The position numbers and the translations under genes were made by a program. Below are positions 16,898 to 24,365 of a stretch of DNA of 64,000 nt, in pieces; the stretch's first letter is position 1; each line of letters begins with the position of its first letter. The notes beneath the pieces were generated by a model. That model was not told the origin of the DNA. It saw only the letters and a list, made by a program, of their open reading frames with translations, and ran no database searches. The stretch lies in the NCBI GenBank assembly GCA_002029295.1, contig MZGW01000001.1, forward strand, positions 1-64,000, written 5' to 3'. Source of the stretch: Alkalithermobacter paradoxus (lineage in GTDB: Bacteria; Bacillota; Clostridia; Peptostreptococcales; Peptostreptococcaceae).

Positions 16898-17580
16898 AAT
16901 ATAAACAATCCTTCATCTTCCTTCCATTCTGCAAACAAAACTTCTCTTGCATTATCAATCTTATGTGACTTTAGTTGTTTTTCTAGCCAATTATCATCAA
17001 ATCCACATGACTTTAGATTATCAAACAAAATCTCACCATCTAAGATTAAAGCAACGGGAAGACAAACCTTCTTTTGAGAAAGATTTAAATCTTCACTTGT
17101 TGGATTTGAGTATTTCGACTTTTTAAGTACACTTATAGACCCACTAGGTTCTAAGATTGCATATTCAACTTCTCTAATAGAGAATACATCTTTAGACCTT
17201 AACAAGCTTTGAAGTTCATTAATATCGAGCTTTTGTTTCTTTAGTTCATTAAAATCTATTTTACCATTTCTGATTATAATAGATGGATCACCTTCAAAAA
17301 AGGATCTAGTTTTTCTAAACTTTTGAGTTATCTTTTCTATTACATACATCAAAAATCCCCATAAAAAAAGAGCGTACAAAATAAAAAATATGGTAGTTTC
17401 AGGATCATATATAGCATTCCCTAAAAGTTCTCCTAATACTAAAGCAGATATAAAATCAAAAGGAGTTATCTGGTGTATCTGTCTTTGCCCTATAAGCTTA
17501 GTTATTAAAAGTAGTGCAAAAAAACCTATGCTAAGTTCTATAGTAAGATGTAAAAAGGGAGAAATATCCAATTTAATCAC
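16876..17580 (-). CDS. DUF421 (YetF/YcaP family) membrane protein
   Basis: A 234-aa protein with three N-terminal membrane segments (about residues 10-90) and a soluble domain of two YetF-like repeats. Typical stretches are LITKLIGQRQIHQITPFDF and FEGDPSIIIRNGKIDFNELK. Later come LRSKDVFSIREVEYAILEPSG and ALILDGEIL. Paralogues (YetF, YrbG) occur widely in spore formers, and some protect against spore DNA or membrane stress; the function here is unknown. It is transcribed alone, convergent with the symporter. Confidence 0.85.
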   Translation of the reverse strand: MIKLDISPFLHLTIELSIGFFALLLITKLIGQRQIHQITPFDFISALVLGELLGNAIYDPETTIFFILYALFLWGFLMYVIEKITQKFRKTRSFFEGDPSIIIRNGKIDFNELKKQKLDINELQSLLRSKDVFSIREVEYAILEPSGSISVLKKSKYSNPTSEDLNLSQKKVCLPVALILDGEILFDNLKSCGFDDNWLEKQLKSHKIDNAREVLFAEWKEDEGLFILKGPINR

Positions 17581-17690
17581 CCCTAAAATACTGTTGTTTA
17601 TATAGTTTAACCAAAAATTTATTTATTAATAAATGTATTATTTACAAAACATTTGAAAAAATTATAAACAGTGAAGGATATACTCATTAT

Positions 17691-17804
17691 ATGTATATGC
17701 ATTTAAAAGACAATAATGAGATTCATGTAGAATTTAACAAATCCTATAAAAACTTCACAAAGTGGCTCAAAGATAAAGGGTATACAGATGTTTATCTAAA
17801 ATAA
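17691..17804 (+). CDS. Possible 37-residue protein or gene remnant
   Basis: ATG at 17691 opens a 37-codon frame encoding a charged peptide ending GYTDVYLK. The same frame stays open upstream to about 17583 without a usual start codon, so this could be the 3' end of a decayed longer gene. A weak GAAGGA lies 12 bases before the ATG. A clean intrinsic terminator begins at its stop codon, which argues that something here is transcribed. No family is recognised. Confidence 0.4.
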   Translation: MYMHLKDNNEIHVEFNKSYKNFTKWLKDKGYTDVYLK

Positions 17805-17832
17805 GACGCTAAAAATGCGTCTTATTTTTTGA
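17803..17832 (+). terminator. Intrinsic terminator upstream of hflX
   Basis: AAGACGC, loop TAAAAAT, GCGTCTT, then ATTTTTTG. It closes whatever transcript covers 17600-17804. Confidence 0.82.
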
Positions 17833-17837
17833 TTAAA

Positions 17838-17846
17838 TGATATAAT
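17838..17846 (+). promoter_or_regulatory. Extended -10 promoter of hflX
   Basis: TGATATAAT (17838-17846), an extended -10 about 40 bases before the hflX start. No -35 is evident because a terminator occupies that place. Confidence 0.55.
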
Positions 17847-17885
17847 AACTTTATACATAATTACTTATGAAAAGGAGTGTTTGGC

Positions 17886-19166
17886 ATGGAGAAAAAAATA
17901 GAAAGAGCATTACTTGTTGGTCTTGATATAACAACCATAAATAAAAGAACAGATAATATAGATATAGATTCTTCTATGGATGAACTTGAAGAACTTGCAA
18001 AGGCAGCAGGAGCAGAGGTTGTTGGAAGAGTTGTTCAAAGTAAAGATGCAAGAGATGTAGCATATTACGTAGGAAAAGGAAAGGCTCAAGAAATAAAAGA
18101 GCATTGCGAAGCACTAGAGGCTGATTTGGTAATATTTAATGATGAACTTTCAGGTGCTCAAATGAAGAATTTAGAAGATCTTATTGGCGTAAGTATTGTA
18201 GATAGAACAGCTCTTATACTAGATATATTTGCACAAAGAGCTTTATCTAAGGAAGGAAAGCTTCAGGTTGAACTAGCACAGCTAAAATATAGACTTCCAA
18301 GGCTTTATGGACTGGGAAAAGCATTGTCAAGAACGGGAGCAGGAATTGGAACAAGAGGTCCTGGAGAGCAGAAACTAGAAATAGATAAAAGACATATACT
18401 AAACAAAATTGCAGATATAAAAAGGGAATTGAAAGAAGTAAAGAAAAATAGAGAAGTTCAAAGGATGCAAAGATTAAAGTCAGATATACCTATAGTTGCT
18501 TTAGTAGGATACACAAATGCAGGTAAATCAACACTTACTAATGAGCTTATAAAGACTCATAAAGAGTATAACAAAGAAAAAGAAGTTTTTTCAAAAGATA
18601 TGTTATTCGCAACATTAGATGTAACTTTAAGAAAAGCTACTTTAGATAATAATAGAGAGTTTTTGGTTGTAGATACTGTTGGATTTGTAAGTAAACTTCC
18701 ACACGATTTAGTTGAAGCTTTCAAGGCTACATTAGAGGAAGTTAAATATGCAGATTTGATACTTCACGTTGTAGATGCATCTAACAAAAACTATGATATA
18801 CAAATGGATACGACTTTAAATGTTTTAAGAGAGCTTAAAGCTTTAGACAAAGAAATAATTACAGTTTTTAATAAAGCTGACAAATTAGACTACGAAGTTA
18901 ACGCTAGGAAAGATGAAGATGTTGTGTTTATATCTTGTAAAACAGGCTACAACCTAGATGTATTATTAGATAAAATAAAAGAAAAAATAATGGGAAATCT
19001 TTATGATGTTGAAATGATTATACCTTATTCAAGAGGAGATATATTTAACACACTTAAGGAAAAAACTATAATTGACAATTTTGAATATAAGGAAGAAGGA
19101 ATATATATAAAGACTACTCTAGACGAAGCAGACTACGGAAGATATAGTGAATATATAATTAAGTAG
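17886..19166 (+). CDS. hflX: GTPase HflX
   Basis: Ribosome-associated GTPase of 426 aa that rescues or splits stalled and heat-damaged ribosomes. The N-terminal domain ends with the glycine-rich GIGTRGPGEQKLEIDKR linker. The G domain has G1 GYTNAGKST (from about residue 208), G3 DTVGFVSKLPHDLV and G4 NKAD. ATG 17886 is preferred: AAAGGAG lies about eight bases before it, while GTG 17877 overlaps that site. The next gene, a HEAT-repeat protein, starts 11 bases after the stop and is likely co-transcribed. Confidence 0.95.
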   Translation: MEKKIERALLVGLDITTINKRTDNIDIDSSMDELEELAKAAGAEVVGRVVQSKDARDVAYYVGKGKAQEIKEHCEALEADLVIFNDELSGAQMKNLEDLIGVSIVDRTALILDIFAQRALSKEGKLQVELAQLKYRLPRLYGLGKALSRTGAGIGTRGPGEQKLEIDKRHILNKIADIKRELKEVKKNREVQRMQRLKSDIPIVALVGYTNAGKSTLTNELIKTHKEYNKEKEVFSKDMLFATLDVTLRKATLDNNREFLVVDTVGFVSKLPHDLVEAFKATLEEVKYADLILHVVDASNKNYDIQMDTTLNVLRELKALDKEIITVFNKADKLDYEVNARKDEDVVFISCKTGYNLDVLLDKIKEKIMGNLYDVEMIIPYSRGDIFNTLKEKTIIDNFEYKEEGIYIKTTLDEADYGRYSEYIIK

Positions 19167-19177
19167 GAGGAATTTTC

Positions 19178-19834
19178 TTGGAGGTAGTTTGGCAGAATAT
19201 AGAAAAGTTAAAGGACTATCAAATAACTTATCTTTTATACAAAGAAGGGAAAAATACATCTCAAATAAGTAAGATAAGAAATATTTCTGTTGAAGAAGTA
19301 AATAGACATTTGATATGTGCAAAACAGGAAATAAAGCAAATCCCTAAAATTGAAAAAGATATAATAACTAAATTTCTAGAAATGGACAAAGAAAGTAGAA
19401 TAAATGCCATAAATTCTTTAACAAATGGAGAATCAGAAATATTAAAGAAAAATTTATACAAAAGGATAATCAAGGAAGATAACGCAGAAGACCTTATGGT
19501 TTTGGTTTGGATGTGCGGTGAGCTTAAAGATATTAGATTATTAGAACTTGTTCATTTAAATTCTAAGCACCCTCATGGCGGGGTAAGAAGAATGGCATAC
19601 TCAGCTATGGGGAAAATACAGTCTGTTGAAAGTATAAGATTTTTAGAGAAAGGCCTTCTAGATATAAAGCCACAAGTAAGGCAGTATGCAGCAAAATCAC
19701 TTTCAAAAATAGGAGACAAAGAGAGCATTAGAAAACTTGAAAATCTTATTAAAAACCCAAAAGAAAAAGAATATGTCAAAAGAGCATTTTTAGATGCTAT
19801 ACATTCTATAAAAGAAAGAGATGTTAAGATGTAA
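19178..19834 (+). CDS. HEAT-repeat protein with an N-terminal helix-turn-helix-like region
   Basis: A 218-aa soluble protein. Residues about 10-50 look like a small DNA-binding or sigma-4-like helical unit (QITYLLYKEGKNTSQISKIRN then SVEEVNRHL). Residues about 110-210 are HEAT-like helical repeats, for example GGVRRMAYSAMGKIQSVES and PQVRQYAAKSLSKIGDKES. Such repeats mediate protein contacts. It starts at TTG 19178 with GGAGGA well placed, directly behind hflX. Function unknown; co-transcription suggests a link with HflX but does not prove it. The stop codon overlaps the convergent DUF3189 gene. Confidence 0.8.
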   Translation: MEVVWQNIEKLKDYQITYLLYKEGKNTSQISKIRNISVEEVNRHLICAKQEIKQIPKIEKDIITKFLEMDKESRINAINSLTNGESEILKKNLYKRIIKEDNAEDLMVLVWMCGELKDIRLLELVHLNSKHPHGGVRRMAYSAMGKIQSVESIRFLEKGLLDIKPQVRQYAAKSLSKIGDKESIRKLENLIKNPKEKEYVKRAFLDAIHSIKERDVKM

Positions 19835-19854
19835 ACTTCATCTTAACATCTCTT
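19816..19854. terminator. Bidirectional terminator inside overlapping 3' ends
   Basis: AAGAGATGTTAAGATG (19816-19831) and CATCTTAACATCTCTT (19839-19854) form a perfect 16-bp stem with a seven-base loop. It lies wholly within the overlapping coding ends of the HEAT and DUF3189 genes. Confidence 0.87.
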
Positions 19855-20282
19855 ACTAGTTTTATCGCATTATTGTAAGATAACTGTGCACCTTTTAGTA
19901 CTATAGGTCTTCCAAAAGATACAAGATGCAGTCTTCTAGAAGAAAAACCACCTATTTTCATAAGTATATTCACAGTTGTCATAGTATCTACAAGCATTAC
20001 ATCATTTAAATTTCCTCCCCCTAAAGTATAGGAGTCTTTAAGTGTGTTTAAAACAAGATTTTTATTAAATTGTCTAGATAAAGTATACACTTTGTTTCCA
20101 AATTCATCAGAGCCTCTATATATAATTTTACCCTGATCACTTTTAGTCATGGTATCAAAGTATCCTAGCTTCATTATTTCATCTTTAGTTGGAACACTAT
20201 CCTCAGGCAAAAATTTTAGGTGAATAGCAGAAGCTATTGCGGAAGAATGAGTTCCTCCTACACAATGGTAGATTATATTCAT
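19824..20282 (-). CDS. DUF3189 family protein
   Basis: Protein of 152 aa belonging to DUF3189, found mainly in Clostridia and Bacilli. The N-terminus IIYHCVGGTHSSAIASAIHL is the family hallmark and resembles a nucleotide- or phosphate-binding loop. GYFDTMTKSDQGKIIYRGSDEFG and GGGNLNDVMLVDT follow. No catalytic role is established. An AGGAGGA site precedes the ATG. It converges with and overlaps the HEAT gene by 11 bases. Confidence 0.82.
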   Translation of the reverse strand: MNIIYHCVGGTHSSAIASAIHLKFLPEDSVPTKDEIMKLGYFDTMTKSDQGKIIYRGSDEFGNKVYTLSRQFNKNLVLNTLKDSYTLGGGNLNDVMLVDTMTTVNILMKIGGFSSRRLHLVSFGRPIVLKGAQLSYNNAIKLVRDVKMKFTS

Positions 20283-20434
20283 AAGAATCCTCCTAGATTA
20301 ATATATTAATAGTATAACCTCTGAAATAAAAAATATATACAAACTACAAGCTTATGCAAATTTGATTGATATTACGTGTAAAAACTCTGTTAAGTAGGAT
20401 TTAAATATTATTAAAAAATGAGGGGGAGATTAGG

Positions 20435-20866
20435 ATGATTTTTAGGAGCTGTGCAGGAGGAATAGTTTTTTATGGTAACAAAGTTTTAATCATGAAGAAT
20501 GAAAAAAATGAATGGGTACTTCCAAAGGGAGTTATAAAAGATGACAAGATTTCTACAGAAGTAGCTTTAGATAGAGTGAAAATAGAATGTGATGTTGATG
20601 CTAGAATTTTATCTACAGCAGGTCAAACAAGTTATGAATTTTATTCTATAAGTAGACAAAAACCAGTATGTAATGAAATAATTTGGTATGTAATGGAAAG
20701 CGATAGTGATAAATGCAATATAAATAAAGAAGAAGGATTTAAAGATGGAGGATTTTACAGAATAAAAGATGCACTTGATATGGTAACATATAGTCAGGAT
20801 AAATCTATAATAAATCTTTCATTCCAAAAATATAAATCTTTTAGAAAAGAACAAGCAAACATTTAA
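20435..20866 (+). CDS. Nudix-fold protein with a degenerate Nudix box
   Basis: Protein of 143 aa with the overall Nudix layout. It has a SCAGGIVFYGNKVLIM strand, NEWVLPKGVIKDD, a helix, then strands containing ETSYEFY-like QTSYEFYSIS and EIIWYVME. The Nudix box, normally G-x5-E-x7-R-E-U-x-E-E-x-G-U, here reads G-VIKDD-K-ISTEVAL-D-R-V-K-I-E-C-D-V. The REUxEE metal-binding core has mostly been lost, with only one Glu retained. It is therefore probably not a normal diphosphohydrolase; binding or regulation is more likely. The start has GGGGGAG upstream. It is followed by a small Cys-protein gene. Confidence 0.75.
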   Translation: MIFRSCAGGIVFYGNKVLIMKNEKNEWVLPKGVIKDDKISTEVALDRVKIECDVDARILSTAGQTSYEFYSISRQKPVCNEIIWYVMESDSDKCNINKEEGFKDGGFYRIKDALDMVTYSQDKSIINLSFQKYKSFRKEQANI

Positions 20867-20874
20867 TGAATAGG

Positions 20875-20918
20875 CCTTAAAGTTTTAGTAAAAAATATTT
20901 TTAAGCAAAACTTTAAGG
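20875..20918 (+). promoter_or_regulatory. Long hairpin reaching into a ribosome binding site
   Basis: CCTTAAAGTTTT (20875-20886) pairs perfectly with AAAACTTTAAGG (20907-20918). The 20-base loop is itself partly self-complementary. The right arm contains the first half of the AAGGAGG ribosome site of the next gene. It has no T-run after it, so it is a candidate translational control element. Confidence 0.55.
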
Positions 20919-20931
20919 AGGTAAGAATACA

Positions 20932-21117
20932 ATGAAAAATCTAACTAAAGGTCAGCTTCAGGCTATAGCATCTGAATGTAGTCAATATGAACCTCAATCA
21001 CAAGGATTCACTTCTTCTTTAGCTAATTCTACTAGTTGTGAATCATGTTCTCACTACGTTAACAAAAAGTGTAGTTTAGATTTAATAGATGATATACTAG
21101 ACAATATGAATCAATAA
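20932..21117 (+). CDS. Small cysteine-containing hypothetical protein
   Basis: A 61-aa protein I do not assign to a named family. It has four Cys: one near residue 16, a C-x2-C pair in TSCESCSHYVNK, and a further Cys in KKCSLDLIDD. This pattern could bind a metal or form disulfides. No signal peptide or membrane segment is present. It has a perfect AAGGAGG ribosome site, partly enclosed by an upstream hairpin, and a strong terminator follows, so it looks like a real, regulated gene. Confidence 0.75.
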   Translation: MKNLTKGQLQAIASECSQYEPQSQGFTSSLANSTSCESCSHYVNKKCSLDLIDDILDNMNQ

Positions 21118-21121
21118 TATG

Positions 21122-21154
21122 AATAAGGCTCCTTCTGGGGCCTTATTTTTTTAA
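21122..21154 (+). terminator. Intrinsic terminator after the small Cys protein
   Basis: AATAAGGCTCC and GGGGCCTTATT flank loop TTCT with one mismatch, followed by TTTTTT. Confidence 0.87.
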
Positions 21155-21207
21155 GAATTGAAAAATAAACCGTAATATGTTGTAATATTCTAAGAAAGGA
21201 GGAAGTT

Positions 21208-21858
21208 ATGAGAAAAGAATATAAAACCATAAAAGAATTTGGACAAAGCGAAATAATAATAGAGAAATCTAGGTTTATAGGATATGCAAAGCCAGTAGAA
21301 AGTGAAGAAGATGCTGTTAAATTCATAAATGAAATAAAAGAAAAACATAAAGATGCAACTCATAATGTATGGGCTTATACAGTTGGTATGAATATGGAAA
21401 TTCAAAGATACAGTGATGATGGTGAGCCAACTGGTACAGCTGGAATACCTAGCCTTGAAGTAATAAAAAAAGAAGATTTGAGGAATGTAGCAGTAGTTGT
21501 TACTAGATATTTTGGAGGAATAAAACTAGGGGGAGGAGGTCTTATTAGAGCTTATACTAAAGGAGCTAAAATAGGACTTGAAGCTGGAAAAATTATAAAC
21601 AGAATTCTCTTCAAAAATATAATACTTAAATTAGAGTATACACTTTTAGGAAAGATACAAAATGAAATTTTAAATTCACATTACATAATAAAAGATACAT
21701 TATACGAAGATATGGTGAAAATGATTGTATATTCTAAAGTAGATGATGTTGAAGCTTTGAAAGAAAAATTAATAGATATAACCAATGGAAAAATAGAAAT
21801 TGAAGAAAAGGAAGAATTTTACTTATCTGAATATCAAGGAAAGATAATTCTAGAATAA
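21208..21858 (+). CDS. yigZ: YigZ/IMPACT family protein
   Basis: Protein of 216 aa with the UPF0029 N-terminal domain. It has KSRFIGYAKPV, then DATHNVWAYTVG, the signature YSDDGEPTGTAGIPSLEV and VVVTRYFGGIKLGGGGLIRAY. A C-terminal ferredoxin-like domain follows. Relatives (YigZ/YvyE and mammalian IMPACT) are linked to translation control, but the molecular role in bacteria is unclear. AGGAGG precedes the ATG. It stands alone between two terminators. Confidence 0.92.
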   Translation: MRKEYKTIKEFGQSEIIIEKSRFIGYAKPVESEEDAVKFINEIKEKHKDATHNVWAYTVGMNMEIQRYSDDGEPTGTAGIPSLEVIKKEDLRNVAVVVTRYFGGIKLGGGGLIRAYTKGAKIGLEAGKIINRILFKNIILKLEYTLLGKIQNEILNSHYIIKDTLYEDMVKMIVYSKVDDVEALKEKLIDITNGKIEIEEKEEFYLSEYQGKIILE

Positions 21859-21862
21859 AAAC

Positions 21863-21897
21863 ATAAATCCGAGGATAACCTCGGTTTATTATCTTTT
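21863..21897. terminator. Terminator between yigZ and the TSUP pair
   Basis: ATAAATCCGAGG and CCTCGGTTTAT pair around ATAA with one bulged T, followed by TATCTTTTT. Both flanking genes end here. Confidence 0.8.
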
Positions 21898-22239
21898 TGT
21901 AGATTTTCTAATTTCAAATATACCCATAACAAATAGAAAAACTCCAAATATTCTTCTTAATAAATCAGAGTTTAGATTTGAAGAAAGTGTAGAGCCAAGC
22001 AATGCACCTAATATTCCAGATGTAGCTATAGGAAGAATTATTTTATACTCTATATTCTTGCTTTTTGCATGAAAAAATAGTGCGGCAAGTGCCATAGGTA
22101 TAAAGGATAGCAAGTTTACACTTTGAGCTATTTTTTGATCTACCGATGAGAAAAACACTAAAGCAGGAATAAGAAGAGTACCTCCACCTATACCCATTCC
22201 ACCTATTATACCAGCTAGTACTCCTACCAAAATAAGCAT
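21889..22239 (-). CDS. TSUP-family membrane protein, C-terminal half type
   Basis: A 116-aa membrane protein with about four hydrophobic segments. It starts with the TSUP/TauE-SafE repeat signature GVLAGIIGGMGIGGGTLLIPAL. Full-length TSUP anion exporters carry two such repeats in about 250 residues; this protein has one. Its ATG overlaps the stop of the upstream half (TAATG), so the two are translationally coupled and probably assemble as one transporter. Substrate unknown (sulfite, sulfonates and other organic anions are known for the family). Confidence 0.85.
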   Translation of the reverse strand: MLILVGVLAGIIGGMGIGGGTLLIPALVFFSSVDQKIAQSVNLLSFIPMALAALFFHAKSKNIEYKIILPIATSGILGALLGSTLSSNLNSDLLRRIFGVFLFVMGIFEIRKSTKR

Positions 22240-22586
22240 TAAAACACCATCCTTATCGATGCTATTATCATAAAAATTCCAAATATCAATCTAAGTTTCC
22301 CAGCTGAACATTTATTTAAAAGTTTAGCACCAATTATACCCCCAAATATACTACCTATAGCTACTTTATACGTTATTTTAAGATCAAATACACCATTTTT
22401 TATATAAATAAAAGAGCTTATCAATGTAAAAACTAAAATTATGCTAATTGCAGTTGCGTGAGATTTGTGTTCTTCTATTTCTAAAATATTAGTCATACAT
22501 GGAACAAGAAGTGTTCCACCACCAGCTCCGAATATACCATTTATAAATCCACTAACAAATCCTATTAGAACAGTTTTTATATTCAT
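22239..22586 (-). CDS. TSUP-family membrane protein, N-terminal half type
   Basis: A 115-aa membrane protein with about four segments and the TSUP repeat GFVSGFINGIFGAGGGTLLVPC, slightly different from its downstream partner. The pair equals one full TauE/SafE-like exporter split at the internal repeat boundary. Neither reading frame shows decay, and each has its own start, so this is an encoded split rather than a frameshift. The ribosome site before the ATG is AAGGGTGAT. Confidence 0.85.
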   Translation of the reverse strand: MNIKTVLIGFVSGFINGIFGAGGGTLLVPCMTNILEIEEHKSHATAISIILVFTLISSFIYIKNGVFDLKITYKVAIGSIFGGIIGAKLLNKCSAGKLRLIFGIFMIIASIRMVF

Positions 22587-22632
22587 AATTTATCACCCTT
22601 TATATTTTTGACAAAAAGGAAAATTATATTTA

Positions 22633-22641
22633 TGGTATAAT
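22633..22641 (+). promoter_or_regulatory. Extended -10 promoter of nadE
   Basis: TGGTATAAT at 22633-22641, about 36 bases before the nadE start. A TTGACA lies at 22608-22613 but 22 bases away, longer than optimal. Confidence 0.55.
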
Positions 22642-22676
22642 TAAATTTGTACTAAAGTTAAGAAAGGAGAATAGAT

Positions 22677-23426
22677 ATGCTAAGTACAGAACAAAAGATT
22701 GATAAAGTTGTTAGTTGGCTTCAAGATAAAGTTAAAGAATCTGGTACTAATGGATTGGTTGTTGGAATTTCAGGGGGAATAGATTCAGCAGTTGTTGCTT
22801 TCTTAATAAAAAAAGCATTTCCAAATAACTCTATGGGGGTTATAATTCCAATAAAAAGTAGTCCTAAAGATAGAGAAGATGCTCTAAAGGTAGTTAAGGC
22901 TTGCGGCATTGATTATTTAGATCTAGAAATTACTGATGTACATACCTCTTTATTTGATAAAGTTACAGATCAAATGAAGGAGAAAAATTTATATAAAGAG
23001 GAAAACGAAAGGATAACAGATGCAAACTTAAGAGCTAGACTAAGAATGAGCACATTATATACTGTAGCTAATAACCTAAATTACTTAGTAGTAGGAACTG
23101 ATAATAAAGCAGAAGTATACACTGGATACTTTACAAAGTATGGAGATGGTGGGGTAGATTTAATACCTATAGCAAACATAACTAAGAGAGAGGTTTATAA
23201 GTGGGCAAGAGTATTAGGAGTTCCTAAAGATGTAATAGACAGACCACCTTCAGCAGGGCTTTGGGAAGGACAAACTGATGAGAATGAAATGGGAACAACC
23301 TACGACATGATAGATGATTTACTTGAAGGAAAGGATATACCTAAGAAAGATAGAGAAATAATAGAGCGTCTTCATAAAAGATCTGAGCATAAAAGAAATA
23401 TGCCACCTAAACCACCAGAGTTTTAG
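22677..23426 (+). CDS. nadE: NH3-dependent NAD+ synthetase
   Basis: Amidates nicotinate adenine dinucleotide to NAD+ using ammonia and ATP (249 aa). The PP-loop SGGIDSAVVAFL (about 32-43) is visible. Further on are NLRARLRMSTLY, VVGTDNKAEVYTGYFTKYGDGG and RPPSAGLWEGQTDENEMG, all typical of the short form. It lacks the glutaminase domain, so it uses free ammonia, which suits an amino-acid fermenter. AAGGAG precedes the ATG. Confidence 0.95.
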   Translation: MLSTEQKIDKVVSWLQDKVKESGTNGLVVGISGGIDSAVVAFLIKKAFPNNSMGVIIPIKSSPKDREDALKVVKACGIDYLDLEITDVHTSLFDKVTDQMKEKNLYKEENERITDANLRARLRMSTLYTVANNLNYLVVGTDNKAEVYTGYFTKYGDGGVDLIPIANITKREVYKWARVLGVPKDVIDRPPSAGLWEGQTDENEMGTTYDMIDDLLEGKDIPKKDREIIERLHKRSEHKRNMPPKPPEF

Positions 23427-23498
23427 GATTTATTTACTAATATATTTTTTTATGATAAAATTACAGTGAATTTTGAATAAACGTAAGGAGTGGACAAT

Positions 23499-24215
23499 TT
23501 GGGACGTATAGGAAATATAGAGAATAGAAAAAATAAACAAGATGCTAAAAGAGCTAAGATATTTACGAAGTACGCTAGACTTATAAGTGTTGCTGCTAGA
23601 ATGGGAGGGGCAGACCCTGAGTATAATGCTGCACTTAAAAATGCTATAGATAAAGCTAAGAGTATGAATATGCCAAATGATAATATAGATAGAGCAATTA
23701 AAAAAGGTGCAGGCGGACAAGATGGAGATAACTATGAAACTGTTGTATATGAAGGGTACGGACCGAGTGGAGTTGCTGTTATCATAGAAACACTTACTGA
23801 CAATAGGAACAGAACAGGTGGAAATATGAGATACTATCTTGACAAGAATGGTGGAAATTTAGGTACCTCTGGGTGCGTAGGATTTATGTTTGATAGAAAA
23901 GGTCAAATAATAATAAAGGGAAGCGATGATATAAATGAAGAAGAACTTATGGAAGTAGCATTAGAATCTGGAGCTGAAGATTTCATAAGTGAAGAAGAAG
24001 GGTTTGAAATACTAACTTCTCCAGAGGAATTTAATATTGTTAAAGATGCTTTATCTTCACAAGGATATGAGTTTGTATCTGCAGATATTGTAATGATTCC
24101 ACAAACTACTGTTAAACTAACTGATGAGCAAGATATTAAGTTTATGAATAGACTTATAGATATGCTTGAAGATGACGATGATGTTCAGGAGATATATCAT
24201 AACTGGGAAATGTAA
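23499..24215 (+). CDS. YebC/PmpR-family protein
   Basis: Protein of 238 aa of the YebC/PmpR family. The N-terminal region [19 protein letters not shown]-like segment and [19 protein letters not shown] are family hallmarks. The C-terminal [10 protein letters not shown] is typical of the clostridial form (usually NVW). Members were called transcription regulators; recent work on YebC proteins shows a role in translating polyproline. TTG 23499 (reading [11 protein letters not shown]) is preferred to GTG 23490, because the AAGGAG site directly abuts the GTG. A strong terminator follows. Confidence 0.9.
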   Translation: MGRIGNIENRKNKQDAKRAKIFTKYARLISVAARMGGADPEYNAALKNAIDKAKSMNMPNDNIDRAIKKGAGGQDGDNYETVVYEGYGPSGVAVIIETLTDNRNRTGGNMRYYLDKNGGNLGTSGCVGFMFDRKGQIIIKGSDDINEEELMEVALESGAEDFISEEEGFEILTSPEEFNIVKDALSSQGYEFVSADIVMIPQTTVKLTDEQDIKFMNRLIDMLEDDDDVQEIYHNWEM

Positions 24216-24216
24216 T

Positions 24217-24243
24217 AAACAGCACCTTTAAAGGTGCTGTTTT
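24217..24243 (+). terminator. Intrinsic terminator after the YebC gene
   Basis: AAACAGCACCTTT directly joined to AAAGGTGCTGTTT, followed by TCGTTCTT. It ends just before the predicted mgtE promoter. Confidence 0.85.
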
Positions 24244-24248
24244 CGTTC

Positions 24249-24277
24249 TTGACAATTCAAGATTAGAAGAGTAGTAT
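24249..24277 (+). promoter_or_regulatory. Sigma-A promoter for the mgtE leader
   Basis: TTGACA (24249-24254), a 17-base spacer and TAGTAT (24272-24277). Transcription would start near 24284, about 180 bases before the mgtE start codon. Confidence 0.7.
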
Positions 24278-24301
24278 ATAAAAGGGAAAATGGATTGCAT
24301 T

Positions 24302-24332
24302 CTCTTTACGGAAAGTAAAGAGTATTTTTTTT
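24302..24332 (+). terminator. Leader terminator (possible attenuator) upstream of mgtE
   Basis: CTCTTTAC, loop GGAAA, GTAAAGAG, then TATTTTTTTT. It is a clean intrinsic terminator lying between the promoter and the mgtE gene, so mgtE transcription must read through it or start downstream. A weak 28-codon frame (ATG 24290 to stop at 24376) crosses it. Its ATG is only about six bases from the predicted transcript start, so its use is doubtful. Confidence 0.7.
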
Positions 24333-24365
24333 CTACAACAATTATTATAAAGGGTGGTGATGGTT

